A program made the position numbers and the translations under genes. 64,000 nucleotides of DNA from Salinispora arenicola (GTDB taxonomy: Bacteria > Actinomycetota > Actinomycetes > Mycobacteriales > Micromonosporaceae). The notes beneath the pieces are model-generated. The model was not told where the DNA came from, did not search any database, and was given only the letters and a program-made list of their open reading frames with translations. This document shows positions 36,330 through 44,930 of the stretch, piece by piece (the stretch's first letter is position 1; each line of letters opens with the position of its first letter). Location: assembly GCF_006716065.1 (NCBI RefSeq), contig NZ_VFOL01000001.1:2666001-2730000 (forward strand). Direction: 5' to 3'.

Positions 36330-38072
36330 ATGAACGTGTGGAGAAGGCTCTCCGGCCCACGTCCGGCCCTCGCGCTGACCGGTGTGAGTGCCCTTGTCAT
36401 AGGCGGGTTGGTGACCCTGCCGGGCACCATGGCCCACGCCGCCACCCAGTGCGAGGTGTCGTACACCACGAACGACTGGCCCGGCGGGTTCACCGCCGCC
36501 ATCAGCATCAAGAACACTGGAGACGTGCTCGACGGTTGGACGCTCCGCTTCGCCTTTCCGGACAGCAGCCAGCAGGTGGTGCACGGCTGGTCGGCCCGGT
36601 ATGGCCAGTCGGGTCAGGACGTCACCGCGCAGAATGAGTCGTACAACGGTTCGGTGGCCAGCGGCGCTACCGCCGTCATCGGCTTCAACGGCTCGTGGGA
36701 CGGCAGTAACCCCAGGCCGACGTCGTTCACTCTCAACGGGGTGGCTTGCAACGGCGGCCCCACCGCACCGCCGCCCACCACCGCACCGCCGCCCACCACC
36801 CCACCACCCGGTGCCCGGGTCGACAATCCGTACCTGAACGCAGTGGGCTACGTGAACCCGGAGTGGAAGGCCAAGGCCGAGTCGGTTCCCGGCGGCGACC
36901 GGGTGTCGAACACGTCGACCGCCGTCTGGATCGACCGGATCGCAGCCATCGAGGGGACGGATGACAGCCAGTCCAACGGCCCGATGGGTGTGCGTGATCA
37001 CTTAAACGAGGCGCTGCGTCAGGGTGCCGACTACATCCAGTTCGTCATCTACAACCTGCCCGGCCGGGACTGCGCTGCGCTCGCCTCGAACGGTGAGCTC
37101 GAGCCGGACGAGTTGCCCCGCTACAAGGCCGAGTTCATCGACCCGATCGCGGCTATCCAGAGTGACGCGATGTACCAGGACCTGCGGATCATAAACATCA
37201 TCGAAATCGACTCGCTGCCGAACCTGCACGCCAACACCGGTAGCAACCCAGGTGCCACTCCGACCTGCGACCTTGTCAAGCAGAACGGCGCCTACGTCAA
37301 CGGCATCGGCTATGCGCTAGCCACGCTGGGTGCGATCAGTAACGTCTACAACTATGTGGACGCCGCACACCATGGTTGGATCGGCTGGGACAGCAACTTC
37401 AGCCCGGTCGCCTCACTCCTGAAGGAGGCCGCCACGGCATCCGGCAGTACGGTCGACAACGCGCACGGCTTCATTGTCAACACCGCCAACTACTCGGCCC
37501 TGCACGAGCCCCATTTCCAGATCACCGACATGGTCAACGGCCAGTCGATCCGCCAGTCCACGTGGGTGGACTGGAACCAGTACGTGGACGAGCTGTCCTT
37601 CGCCCAGGCGTTCCGCGACGAGTTGGTCACCAAAGGCTTCGATTCCGGAGTCGGGATGTTGATTGATACTTCCCGAAACGGCTGGGGTGGCAGCGCCCGG
37701 CCAACCGGTCCCGGTCCGATGACTGACGTCGACAGCTATGTCGACGGTGGTCGCATCGACCGACGAATCCACGCCGGTAACTGGTGCAATCAGTCTGGCG
37801 CGGGCCTGGGTGAGCGGCCCAGGGCCGCGCCAGAGCCGGGCATCGACGCCTACGTCTGGGTGAAGCCGCCGGGCGAGTCCGACGGTTCCAGCGAGGAGAT
37901 TCCGAACAACGACGGCAAGGGCTTCGACCGGATGTGCGACCCAACGTACGACGGCAATGCCCGTAACGGCTACAACCCCAGTGGAGCCCTGCCCGACGCA
38001 CCGATCTCCGGCGCCTGGTTCCCCGCCCAGTTCCAGCAGCTCATGCAGAACGCCTACCCGCCGTTGCCCTGA
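36330..38072 (+). CDS. Secreted GH6 cellobiohydrolase with CBM2
   Basis: 580 residues. A signal peptide of about 37 residues (WRRLSGPRPALALTG to AHA) is followed by a family 2 cellulose-binding module (about 38-140, CEVSYTTNDWPGGFTAAIS). A Pro/Thr linker leads to a GH6 catalytic domain (about 165-580). GH6 signature one is visible as FVIYNLPGRDCAA with the catalytic Asp. Signature two reads IIEIDSLPNL, the form found in exocellulases such as Thermobifida Cel6B rather than the EPD of endoglucanases. It would release cellobiose from non-reducing ends outside the cell. AAGGAG lies nine bases before ATG 36330. A CebR-like box upstream suggests induction by cellulose products. Confidence 0.93.
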   Translation: MNVWRRLSGPRPALALTGVSALVIGGLVTLPGTMAHAATQCEVSYTTNDWPGGFTAAISIKNTGDVLDGWTLRFAFPDSSQQVVHGWSARYGQSGQDVTAQNESYNGSVASGATAVIGFNGSWDGSNPRPTSFTLNGVACNGGPTAPPPTTAPPPTTPPPGARVDNPYLNAVGYVNPEWKAKAESVPGGDRVSNTSTAVWIDRIAAIEGTDDSQSNGPMGVRDHLNEALRQGADYIQFVIYNLPGRDCAALASNGELEPDELPRYKAEFIDPIAAIQSDAMYQDLRIINIIEIDSLPNLHANTGSNPGATPTCDLVKQNGAYVNGIGYALATLGAISNVYNYVDAAHHGWIGWDSNFSPVASLLKEAATASGSTVDNAHGFIVNTANYSALHEPHFQITDMVNGQSIRQSTWVDWNQYVDELSFAQAFRDELVTKGFDSGVGMLIDTSRNGWGGSARPTGPGPMTDVDSYVDGGRIDRRIHAGNWCNQSGAGLGERPRAAPEPGIDAYVWVKPPGESDGSSEEIPNNDGKGFDRMCDPTYDGNARNGYNPSGALPDAPISGAWFPAQFQQLMQNAYPPLP

Positions 38073-38162
38073 CTCCTTGAACTCAGTGGCCGCCGGAGTA
38101 GGCACGGGAGGCCGGCAAGAGCGCGACCGGCGGGCCTGGCGGTCCACCGGCAGCCCATCTAG

Positions 38163-38194
38163 CCCTGGCTCGACCAGCTCCGGTCGGGCCAGGG
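38163..38194. terminator. Hairpin between the cellulase and the downstream minus-strand gene
   Basis: CCCTGGC and CGACC pair with GGTCG and GCCAGGG around a six-base loop, with one unpaired base on each side. It lies between convergent genes and could end both. Confidence 0.7.
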
Positions 38195-38224
38195 TCCGGG
38201 TCCGCGCGGCGGCGACCGCACGGG

Positions 38225-38608
38225 TCAGGGAACCGTGCGTTCGATCGCCGCCCGGCCCTGCTCGACCAGATCCCGGCGGGCCCGCTCAACGTTCTCCGGC
38301 GTCAGGTCTTGACCGCGCGCCGCCACCAGGTCCTCCGGCTCCCACGGCTGCTCGGATCCGGTGCGGATCATGTCTCCACCGGCCCCGGTGCCGGTACCGG
38401 TCGCGCCGGTGCCAGCGGCGTACGGATCGCCGAGGAGATCCTCGGTCGACACACCGCCCTCGGCCTGCTCCCCAGCGGCGGTGAAGGAAGGTGTGTTCCG
38501 GTCGCCACTCCCACCCGTCATCAGTTGGGGAACACCTGTGTCGTCCTCGACCGCCGCGGCTGCCTCAGCGCTCTCCTCCAACGGTCGGTACCGGTCACGA
38601 TCGTTCAT
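38225..38608 (-). CDS. Disordered acidic protein of unknown function
   Basis: 127 residues, rich in Gly, Ala, Glu and Thr, with no predicted membrane segment. The N-terminus (MNDRDRYRPLEESAEAAA) and the C-terminal helix (LTPENVERARRDLVEQGRAA) look structured; the middle (AAGTGATGTGTGAGG) is low complexity. GGGAGG eight bases before ATG 38608 supports expression. The family is not recognised. The next minus-strand gene upstream is also disordered and acidic, with a gap of 220 bases. Confidence 0.65.
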   Translation of the reverse strand: MNDRDRYRPLEESAEAAAAVEDDTGVPQLMTGGSGDRNTPSFTAAGEQAEGGVSTEDLLGDPYAAGTGATGTGTGAGGDMIRTGSEQPWEPEDLVAARGQDLTPENVERARRDLVEQGRAAIERTVP

Positions 38609-38828
38609 GGTGTCGTCCTCCCGTCCGTATGCGCGTGCGCTACCTTTCCGCGTACCCCCTGCGCCGCATGCCATGCTCACTTGTTCTGGTCGTCGCCCAA
38701 CGACGGCGGAGCACCTGGTTCAGGAGATTCGGTATCGGCAGACCGCCGCCTTCGGGTCTTCGTCGAGCTGCCGCCGAACGAGTCGCTGTTGTTCGGCGGC
38801 AGCGTGGCAGGCGGTTGAGTCTGCCTCG

Positions 38829-39281
38829 TCAACCAGCGTCCGGACCTCGCCCGTCGTCCTGGGCCGCCCCATCCCTGCGTCGTTCGAGCTGGCCCTCGGC
38901 GGTGGCGGCTTCGGCGACTGCGGTCGCCCGCTCGGCCCGCCGCTTCACCCACCCGGGGCCGCCGCGGAACTCGGCAGTCGGGTCCGCCCGCCAGCCTTCC
39001 CGTACGGCACCGACGGCACCGTCGCCGGGCCGTGCGGTTGATTCGGCGCGCGCGTCCGGTTCGTCAACGGGACCACCGCCGGCCAGCGCGGACGCGGCGA
39101 CCGCCCCGCCTACCGAGGGCGCACCGAGGGCGCTCGGAACTGGGCCGGGCCGATGAAATTCGGGCCGATCGTCCCTATCCGCCGAATCGGCGCGCTGGTC
39201 GTGACCGTCGGCGTTCGGGGCCGGTCCGGCGGGTACCGCCTCCGGATGTTCAGTGTCTGAGTGCTGTTCGTCCTGGCCCAT
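38829..39281 (-). CDS. Disordered hypothetical protein
   Basis: 150 residues. The first 100 are Asp/Glu/Pro/Ala-rich and probably unstructured. The last 40 (PGWVKRRAERATAVAEAATAEGQLERRR) form a basic helix. GGAGG five bases before ATG 39281 supports this start. The open frame continues a further 360 codons upstream, but without coding character. No family is recognised. Confidence 0.6.
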   Translation of the reverse strand: MGQDEQHSDTEHPEAVPAGPAPNADGHDQRADSADRDDRPEFHRPGPVPSALGAPSVGGAVAASALAGGGPVDEPDARAESTARPGDGAVGAVREGWRADPTAEFRGGPGWVKRRAERATAVAEAATAEGQLERRRDGAAQDDGRGPDAG

Positions 39282-39740
39282 CCTCGCCTCCCTCAGTGCT
39301 GTGCTCCGCACCCGTATTCCCGCCCGACGCGGATCACCAATCCCGATCCGGCGTACTTTTCGGTGCCGTGGGAAACCGCCCACAGCGGGCGTTTCCGGGT
39401 GGCGACTCGCCGCACTGGATGGCTGAGCCGAGGAAGCCGTAGCGGCGGACGACGGGCTTGCCGCACACCGACCGTGCGGTACGGTGCGGACCGTGCTCGT
39501 TGCTGCCGCAGGCTGGGTTCGGGCTGAGTCGCCGGGACTCCCGGCTACCCGCCCGGTGCGGCCCGCCCACGGCGGGCGGTAGTGCAACTGGCAAGGTTGT
39601 AGTGCAACTGGCAAGGATTTCGTATCCTGCCCAAGGCGGCCGTCGATGACGTCTCGGCACCATGCCGGGCGCGTTCCGGCGGGTGCTGCCCCGGCGATCG
39701 CCGGCGCCCCCGCAGCCCCCACCATCCGGCGAGGTCCTGA
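39282..39740. other. Regulatory region of the conservon
   Basis: About 460 bases without a credible gene, between the divergent small protein gene and the sensor kinase gene. It holds a GCCCGCC/GGCGGGC hairpin (39561-39577) and a pair of 16-base direct repeats. Confidence 0.5.
39581..39616 (+). repeat. Direct repeat pair upstream of the conservon
   Basis: AGTGCAACTGGCAAGG occurs twice, at 39581-39596 and 39601-39616, a 20-base period equal to about two helical turns. That spacing is typical of an operator bound by a dimer or by two adjacent proteins. It lies 125 bases before the kinase start. Confidence 0.6.
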
Positions 39741-42272
39741 TTGAACACCCGCGACTGGCCGATCCGGTCCAAGCTGACCGCACTGGTCGTGGCGCCGGTG
39801 ACCGCTCTGCTCGCGCTTTGGATCTTCGCCACCGCGCTGACCTTCGGCCCCGCACAGGGCCTGCTCTCGGCCCACACCCTTCTCAACGACTTCGGCAAGC
39901 CGGGCGAGGCGGTCGTTGCCGAGCTGCAACGGGAGCGTCGCCTCTCGGTCGTGTACCTCGCTGCCGAGCCGGCCCAGGCCGACCTCGTGGTTCAGCGGAG
40001 GCGTACCGACGAGGCCATCGCCGAGTTGCGTCGCCGGATTTCCGGCGACGACCTGCGAGACGCCGCCAGTGATCTGTTGGACGCCCGGCTGGACCGGCTC
40101 GATGCGGCCCTGGAGGCGCTGCCGGATGGTCGTGGTCAGATCGACCGGCGGGAGGCGGACCGGACCGACGCGGTCGACCTCTACAGCGCAATGATCTCCT
40201 CGGCCTTTCACGCCTTCGCGGGGATGGCGGCCCTGCCCGACCCGGAACTGAACCGGCAGGCGTTGGCGGTCACCGCGATCGGTCGTTCCCGCGAACTGCT
40301 CGGTCAGACCGATGCCGTACTGGCCGGGGCGTTCGTCTCGGGTAGCTTCGCCGAGGGCGAGCACCGGCAGCTCGTGCGGACGATCGTCAACCAGCGGTTC
40401 CTCGCCGAGACGGCGGTGACCGACCTGCCCGCGACGGAACGGGCCGCCTACCAGCGGTTGACCGAGCAGGTGGAGTTCCGTCGGCTGGTTCAGATTCAGG
40501 ATCTCCTGATCGCCACCGTCGGCGATCGGCCGCCGATCGCTGCGGACGACTGGCGGGCCGACTACAACGCCGTCCAGCAGGCGATGCGCGATTACGAGCT
40601 GGACCAGGCCGACGGTTTGGCGGATCGGTCGAAACCCACGGCTGTACGCATTCTCGTGTTGCTCGCGTCCGCTGGGCTGCTGGGCCTCATCGCGGTCGTG
40701 GTCTCTGTGCTGGTGGCGGTTCGCGTCGGCCGTACCCTCGCGGGTCGGCTGGCCCGGCTACGCACTGTGCTCGAACGGTCAGAGCAGCAGCTGCCCGAGT
40801 TGGTGGCGCGGATGCGCCGTGGCGAGACGGTGGACGTGGAACAGGAGGTGCCGGCCGTCGACTACGGTGCGGACGAGATCGGCCAGGTGGGGCGTGCCTT
40901 CACCGCGGTGCGTCGCACCGCCATCCGGGCCGCCGAGGGCGAGGTCAACCTACGCCGTGGCCTCAACGAGGTCTTCCTCAACATCGCGCGGCGTAGCCAG
41001 GGGCTCGTGTACCGGCAGCTTGCCATGCTCGATCGGATGGAGCGGCGCACCGAGGACCCGGACGAACTGGCCGAGCTCTTCCAGGTCGACCATCTCGCCA
41101 CTCGGCTGCGGCGGCACGCGGAGGACCTGGTGATCCTGGCCGGTGCGGCTCCGAGTCGGGGCTGGCGCAACCCGGTCGCGATGGTTGACCTGATCCGGGG
41201 GGCGCTGTCCGAGGTCGAGGCGTACCGGCGGGTCGACATCGGTGGCGTGCAGTCGGCGGGTCTCGCCGGCCGAACTGTGGGCGACCTGATCCATCTGCTA
41301 GCTGAGCTGATCGAGAACGCCACCGGATTCTCGCCGCCAGACACCCGGGTTCACGTCACCGGGGTGCGAAAGGATGACGGCTACACCTTTGAGATCACTG
41401 ACCGGGGCCTCGGCATGAGTACTGAGGCGTTGGCGGACGCCAACTCGTTACTGGACTCGTCGCCCGAGTTCGATCCGGCCCGGACTGACCGGCTCGGGCT
41501 GTTCGTGGTGGCCCGGCTGGCCGCACGGCACCGGGTACGGGTCCGGCTGCGCCGGTCCGAGGCGGCTGGGCTGACCGCCGTCGTCCACATTCCCGATGAG
41601 GTGGTCACCGAGGAGCCACCACCATCGGGTACGGACGCTCCAGACGGGGGCCAGCGCGGGGGGTCAGGTGCCGCTCGGCGGGAGGTACCACGCCGGCCGG
41701 CCACCGGGCCGGAGCAGTTGGTGCCTGCAGGTACCACGTCTGTCACGACCGTTGGTGAGCCGGCTACGACCGGCGCGGAAGCGGTGCAGGTCGAGGTGGC
41801 CGGCGAGATCGACGGGCTGCCGCGGCGGGTTCGCCGCCGGCCGTCCACTGATTCGCGGGGGCGGGCGGGCGGAGCGTCGGTGCCGCCGGTTGGTGCCGCT
41901 GGGGCGTCGCGGCAGCAGCGGGCGACCGGGCCGGACGAGGCCAGCGCCGACGGGCGGTCCGGTTCCACCAGCAGCAGCCCGGATGGGCTGATCGCAGCCG
42001 TCCCGGGGGCCACCGGGCCGGCTGTGGACGGGCCGACGATGCGGCAGCCAGCCCTGGGGGGTGGGGGCGATCGGCGGGCATCGTCGGCCGACCCGACGCC
42101 TCGCTCGCCGGAGGAGGCCCGCCGAGTCATGGCGGCGTTGCAGGCCGGCACGGCGAGGGGACGTCGTGTCGCCGCCACGCAAGTGCCGAAGTCCGAGTAC
42201 GGTCCCGGCCTTCGGCCGAAGGAGCCGTCGGACGATCCCGAACCTCCGACCGGGACTGAGAGGGACACGTGA
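39741..42272 (+). CDS. cvnA: Conservon sensor histidine kinase-like protein (CvnA)
   Basis: 843 residues. A membrane helix (LTALVVAPVTALLALWIFA) is followed by an extracellular NIT-type domain (about 35-300), a second helix (ILVLLASAGLLGLIAVVVS) and a HAMP-like linker. The ATPase domain of histidine kinases follows, with N-box LLAELIENATGFSPPDTR and G-box ITDRGLGMS. A disordered 200-residue tail ends it. A clear phosphoacceptor His of the usual H-box is not evident. In conservons this protein forms a membrane complex with the next three products, resembling a G-protein-coupled receptor system. TTG 39741 follows GAGG by six bases. Confidence 0.88.
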   Translation: MNTRDWPIRSKLTALVVAPVTALLALWIFATALTFGPAQGLLSAHTLLNDFGKPGEAVVAELQRERRLSVVYLAAEPAQADLVVQRRRTDEAIAELRRRISGDDLRDAASDLLDARLDRLDAALEALPDGRGQIDRREADRTDAVDLYSAMISSAFHAFAGMAALPDPELNRQALAVTAIGRSRELLGQTDAVLAGAFVSGSFAEGEHRQLVRTIVNQRFLAETAVTDLPATERAAYQRLTEQVEFRRLVQIQDLLIATVGDRPPIAADDWRADYNAVQQAMRDYELDQADGLADRSKPTAVRILVLLASAGLLGLIAVVVSVLVAVRVGRTLAGRLARLRTVLERSEQQLPELVARMRRGETVDVEQEVPAVDYGADEIGQVGRAFTAVRRTAIRAAEGEVNLRRGLNEVFLNIARRSQGLVYRQLAMLDRMERRTEDPDELAELFQVDHLATRLRRHAEDLVILAGAAPSRGWRNPVAMVDLIRGALSEVEAYRRVDIGGVQSAGLAGRTVGDLIHLLAELIENATGFSPPDTRVHVTGVRKDDGYTFEITDRGLGMSTEALADANSLLDSSPEFDPARTDRLGLFVVARLAARHRVRVRLRRSEAAGLTAVVHIPDEVVTEEPPPSGTDAPDGGQRGGSGAARREVPRRPATGPEQLVPAGTTSVTTVGEPATTGAEAVQVEVAGEIDGLPRRVRRRPSTDSRGRAGGASVPPVGAAGASRQQRATGPDEASADGRSGSTSSSPDGLIAAVPGATGPAVDGPTMRQPALGGGGDRRASSADPTPRSPEEARRVMAALQAGTARGRRVAATQVPKSEYGPGLRPKEPSDDPEPPTGTERDT

Positions 42273-42694
42273 TGCTGCAACCTACTAGGCAGAATGTCGA
42301 TCTCGACTGGTTGCTCGACGAACTGGTAAAGCGGGTGCCACCCGCCCGGCATGCGGTGGTGCTCTCGGCCGACGGGCTGCTGCTGGGGGCGTCCGCCGGC
42401 CAGGAACGCGCTGACGCGGAGCACCTGTGTGCCCTCGCCTCCGGCCTCTCCAGCCTGGCTCGGGGTACGAGCCGGCATGTGACCGGCGGTGCGGTCCGGC
42501 AGACTGTTGTCGAGATGGAGTCGGCATTCCTGTTCGTGACGGCGGCTGCGCAGGGCACCTGCCTTGCCGTGGTCAGTGACGCGGATGCCGATATCGGACT
42601 GGTGGCGTACGAGATGGCGATGTTGGTGACCCGGGTGGGGGAGTCGTTGAGCATCCCGGCCCGGCCGACGGCGGGCGCGAGCGATGCGGGCTGA
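42272..42694 (+). CDS. cvnB: Conservon roadblock/LC7 protein (CvnB)
   Basis: 140 residues. Roadblock/LC7 fold: an N-terminal helix (VDLDWLLDELVKRVPPAR), then HAVVLSADGLLLGASAG and a C-terminal helix with VAYEMAMLVTRVGESL. Roadblock proteins regulate small GTPases such as MglA; CvnB is thought to act on CvnD. ATG 42272 overlaps the stop of the kinase gene (TGATG), giving coupled translation; GTG 42269 is an alternative. Confidence 0.9.
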   Translation: MLQPTRQNVDLDWLLDELVKRVPPARHAVVLSADGLLLGASAGQERADAEHLCALASGLSSLARGTSRHVTGGAVRQTVVEMESAFLFVTAAAQGTCLAVVSDADADIGLVAYEMAMLVTRVGESLSIPARPTAGASDAG

Positions 42695-43067
42695 GGCGGG
42701 CATGCCGCACGAGTGGCTGGACGACGACGCTGGTCCGGTGGTGCGCCCCTACACTCTTACCGGCGGGCGCGTCCGGGCCACCGGTGGTTTCGACCTGGTT
42801 GCGTACGTGCTGGCCGACCGGGATGCCCAGCCGGCTGCGCATCACGACCTGCATCCCGAGCACCGACGGCTGGTGGCGCTGGCCGCCCGGCCGGTACCGG
42901 TGGCCGAGCTGGCGACCGGCCTCGACTTGGCGGTCGGTGTCGTCCGGGTGCTGCTCGGTGATCTGGTGGACCGGGGTCTGGTGACGGTTCACCAGCCTTC
43001 GGCCGCCCCTTATCTGCCCGATAACGACATCCTCAAGGCGGTAGTCAGTGGACTCCGTGCGCTCTGA
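42684..43067 (+). CDS. cvnC: Conservon DUF742 protein (CvnC)
   Basis: 127 residues. DUF742 family: VVRPYTLTGGRVRAT near the start, LDLAVGVVRVLLGDLVDRGLVTVH as a winged-helix-like region, and the characteristic PDNDILKAVVSGLRAL end. It is the third member of the conservon complex; its biochemical role is unknown. It overlaps cvnB by 11 bases. ATG 42702 is an alternative start. Confidence 0.9.
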   Translation: MRAEAGMPHEWLDDDAGPVVRPYTLTGGRVRATGGFDLVAYVLADRDAQPAAHHDLHPEHRRLVALAARPVPVAELATGLDLAVGVVRVLLGDLVDRGLVTVHQPSAAPYLPDNDILKAVVSGLRAL

Positions 43068-43650
43068 CCCCACGGGAAACGGCGCCCATATTCCGATCGC
43101 GCTCAAGATCCTTATCGCCGGAGGCTTCGGCGCCGGGAAGACGACGCTGGTCAGCGCGTTGAGTGAGGTTCGCCCGCTCCAGACAGAGGAGATGCTGACC
43201 GATGCCGGGGTCGGCACCGACGATCTTTCCGGGGTGGAGTCGAAGTCCACTACCACGGTGGCGATGGACTTCGGCCGGATCACCATCAACGATGATCTTT
43301 TGGTCTACCTGTTCGGCGCGCCTGGCCAGGACCGGTTCTGGTTCCTCTGGGACGAGTTGGCGTTCGGAGCGCTGGGCGCGGTGGTGCTTGCCGATACTCG
43401 GCGACTGGCTGACTGTTTTCCGTCCATCGGTTACTTCGAACAGCGGGGCATCCCGTTCGTGGTCGGTGTGAACTGCTTCGACGGGGCACGCCGGTTCAGC
43501 CTGGAGACTGTGCGCCAGGCGTTGGACCTGGACTTCGATGTGCCGTTGCTGCTGTGCGATGCCCGGGAACGGCAGTCCGGCAAGCAGGTGCTGATCGCGC
43601 TCGTCGAGCATGTGGCCCGACATCGCGGTGAGCCGGTGCCGGTGGCCTGA
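43048..43650 (+). CDS. cvnD: Conservon small GTPase (CvnD)
   Basis: 200 residues. GTPase of the MglA/Ras-like group: P-loop GGFGAGKTTLVSAL, switch region STTTVAMDFGRI, G3 as LFGAPGQDRFWF and the base-recognition loop GVNCFDGARRF, where NxxD replaces NKxD. It is proposed to relay the signal of the CvnA membrane complex. GTG 43048 overlaps cvnC by 20 bases, so all four genes are one transcript. Confidence 0.92.
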   Translation: MDSVRSDPTGNGAHIPIALKILIAGGFGAGKTTLVSALSEVRPLQTEEMLTDAGVGTDDLSGVESKSTTTVAMDFGRITINDDLLVYLFGAPGQDRFWFLWDELAFGALGAVVLADTRRLADCFPSIGYFEQRGIPFVVGVNCFDGARRFSLETVRQALDLDFDVPLLLCDARERQSGKQVLIALVEHVARHRGEPVPVA

Positions 43651-43797
43651 GCTGGGCCCCGTCGCCGGTCGGTGAGCCTGGCTGGCGTCGGAGTCCACGC
43701 CCGTTCCGCAACGGCTGCGCCGACGGTCCGGGTGTTCCAGCGGGCTGGGGGAACCTCTGGTTTGATCGGGGAGGAGTCGGCGCGAAGGGCGGATTCG

Positions 43798-44859
43798 GTG
43801 GCGGGTCAGGGTGCGATCGTCTATGTCGGTTGCTACACGGTGGGTGCCGGAGGCCACGGCGAGGGGATCGTTGCCGCCCGTCGCGACCTTGTCTCGGGTG
43901 CGCTCACCCCGCTCGGCGCGGCCGCGGCGACTCCGGCGCCGTCGTTCCTCGCCCGGCACCCGGAACTGCCGGTCCTGTACGCGGTCAACGAGGTGACCGA
44001 CGGTGCCGTCAGCGCGTTCCGGGTCGCCTCGGATGGGGGCCTGACCGCGCTCGGCAGCCGACCCACGGGGGGCGCCGAGCCGTGCCACCTCGCGGTTGCC
44101 CCGAACGGCCGGCACCTTTTCGTGGCCAACTACGGTGGCGGGAGCGTGGCGGTGTTCCCGCTCGATGGGCAGGGGATGCCCGAGGAACGCACTGACCTGG
44201 TTCGGCATGAGGGCCACGGCCTGGATCCGGAGCGGCAGCAGACGGCGCACACCCACATGGTCGCCCCGGGCCGGGAGGGTTGGCCGCTGTTCGTGGTCGA
44301 TCTCGGCACTGACTCGGTCTACCTGTACGAGTTCGACGCCGCGACGGGGCGGCTGGCGCCCCGGGCTTGCCGGGTGCCCACCGCCGCCGGTACCGGTCCA
44401 CGGCATCTGGCCCGCCACCCGGACGGGCGGCGCTGCTGGCTCGTCGGTGAGCTGGACGGTTCTGTCGTCACCTACGAGTTCACCACCGAGGGTGCCCTGC
44501 GTCAGCGCGGTCGGGTGTCAGCCAGCGAGCGGCCGGGGCACGTACAGCCCTCGGAGATCGCGGTCGGGCCGGGCGGGCGGTTCCTCTACGTCGCGAACAG
44601 GGGTGTCGGCACGATCGCCGTCTTCGCGCTCGACGGCGAACTGCCGGTGCGGGTCGCCGAGGTTGACTCCGGCGGGGAGTGGCCCCGGCATTTCGCGCTG
44701 GTGGGCCCCAACCTGTACGTGGCGGACGAGCGGGCCGACCTGATCGCGGTGTTTCGGGTTGACCCGGTGACCGGTGTGCCCGTACCGGCCGCTGAGCCGG
44801 TTGCTGTCCCGAGCCCCACCTGTGTCCTGCCCTGGACGGGACACGACGACGCATCGTGA
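43798..44859 (+). CDS. Lactonase-family seven-bladed propeller protein
   Basis: 353 residues. It resembles YbhE-type 6-phosphogluconolactonase and carboxymuconate cyclase: YVGCYT at the first strand, FLARHPELPVLYAVNE, CHLAVAPNGRHLFVANYGGGSV, HTHMVAP, GPRHLARHPDGRR and QPSEIAVGPGGRFLYVANRG. Repeated propeller-blade motifs are visible about every 45-50 residues. The true substrate is uncertain. Starts at GTG 43672 or in between are possible; GTG 43798 is preferred because the first blade begins eight residues later and AAGG lies upstream. Confidence 0.82.
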   Translation: MAGQGAIVYVGCYTVGAGGHGEGIVAARRDLVSGALTPLGAAAATPAPSFLARHPELPVLYAVNEVTDGAVSAFRVASDGGLTALGSRPTGGAEPCHLAVAPNGRHLFVANYGGGSVAVFPLDGQGMPEERTDLVRHEGHGLDPERQQTAHTHMVAPGREGWPLFVVDLGTDSVYLYEFDAATGRLAPRACRVPTAAGTGPRHLARHPDGRRCWLVGELDGSVVTYEFTTEGALRQRGRVSASERPGHVQPSEIAVGPGGRFLYVANRGVGTIAVFALDGELPVRVAEVDSGGEWPRHFALVGPNLYVADERADLIAVFRVDPVTGVPVPAAEPVAVPSPTCVLPWTGHDDAS

Positions 44860-44918
44860 GTCAGGATGCACCCCGCGCGTCGGAAAAATAAGATCAAAGG
44901 TTTCTTCTGCGTAACTTA

Positions 44919-44930
44919 GTCCGAACGGAC
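44919..44930. promoter_or_regulatory. 12-bp palindrome abutting a start codon
   Basis: GTCCGAACGGAC has five-base arms around AA and ends at the base before GTG 44931. TAACTT (44912-44917) could be the -10, which would put the palindrome over the transcription start. Confidence 0.4.

Noticed and set aside
38829..40364. 511-codon minus-strand frame overlapping the conservon kinase
   Set aside because: Only the last 150 codons have their own ribosome-binding site; the rest is antisense to cvnA.
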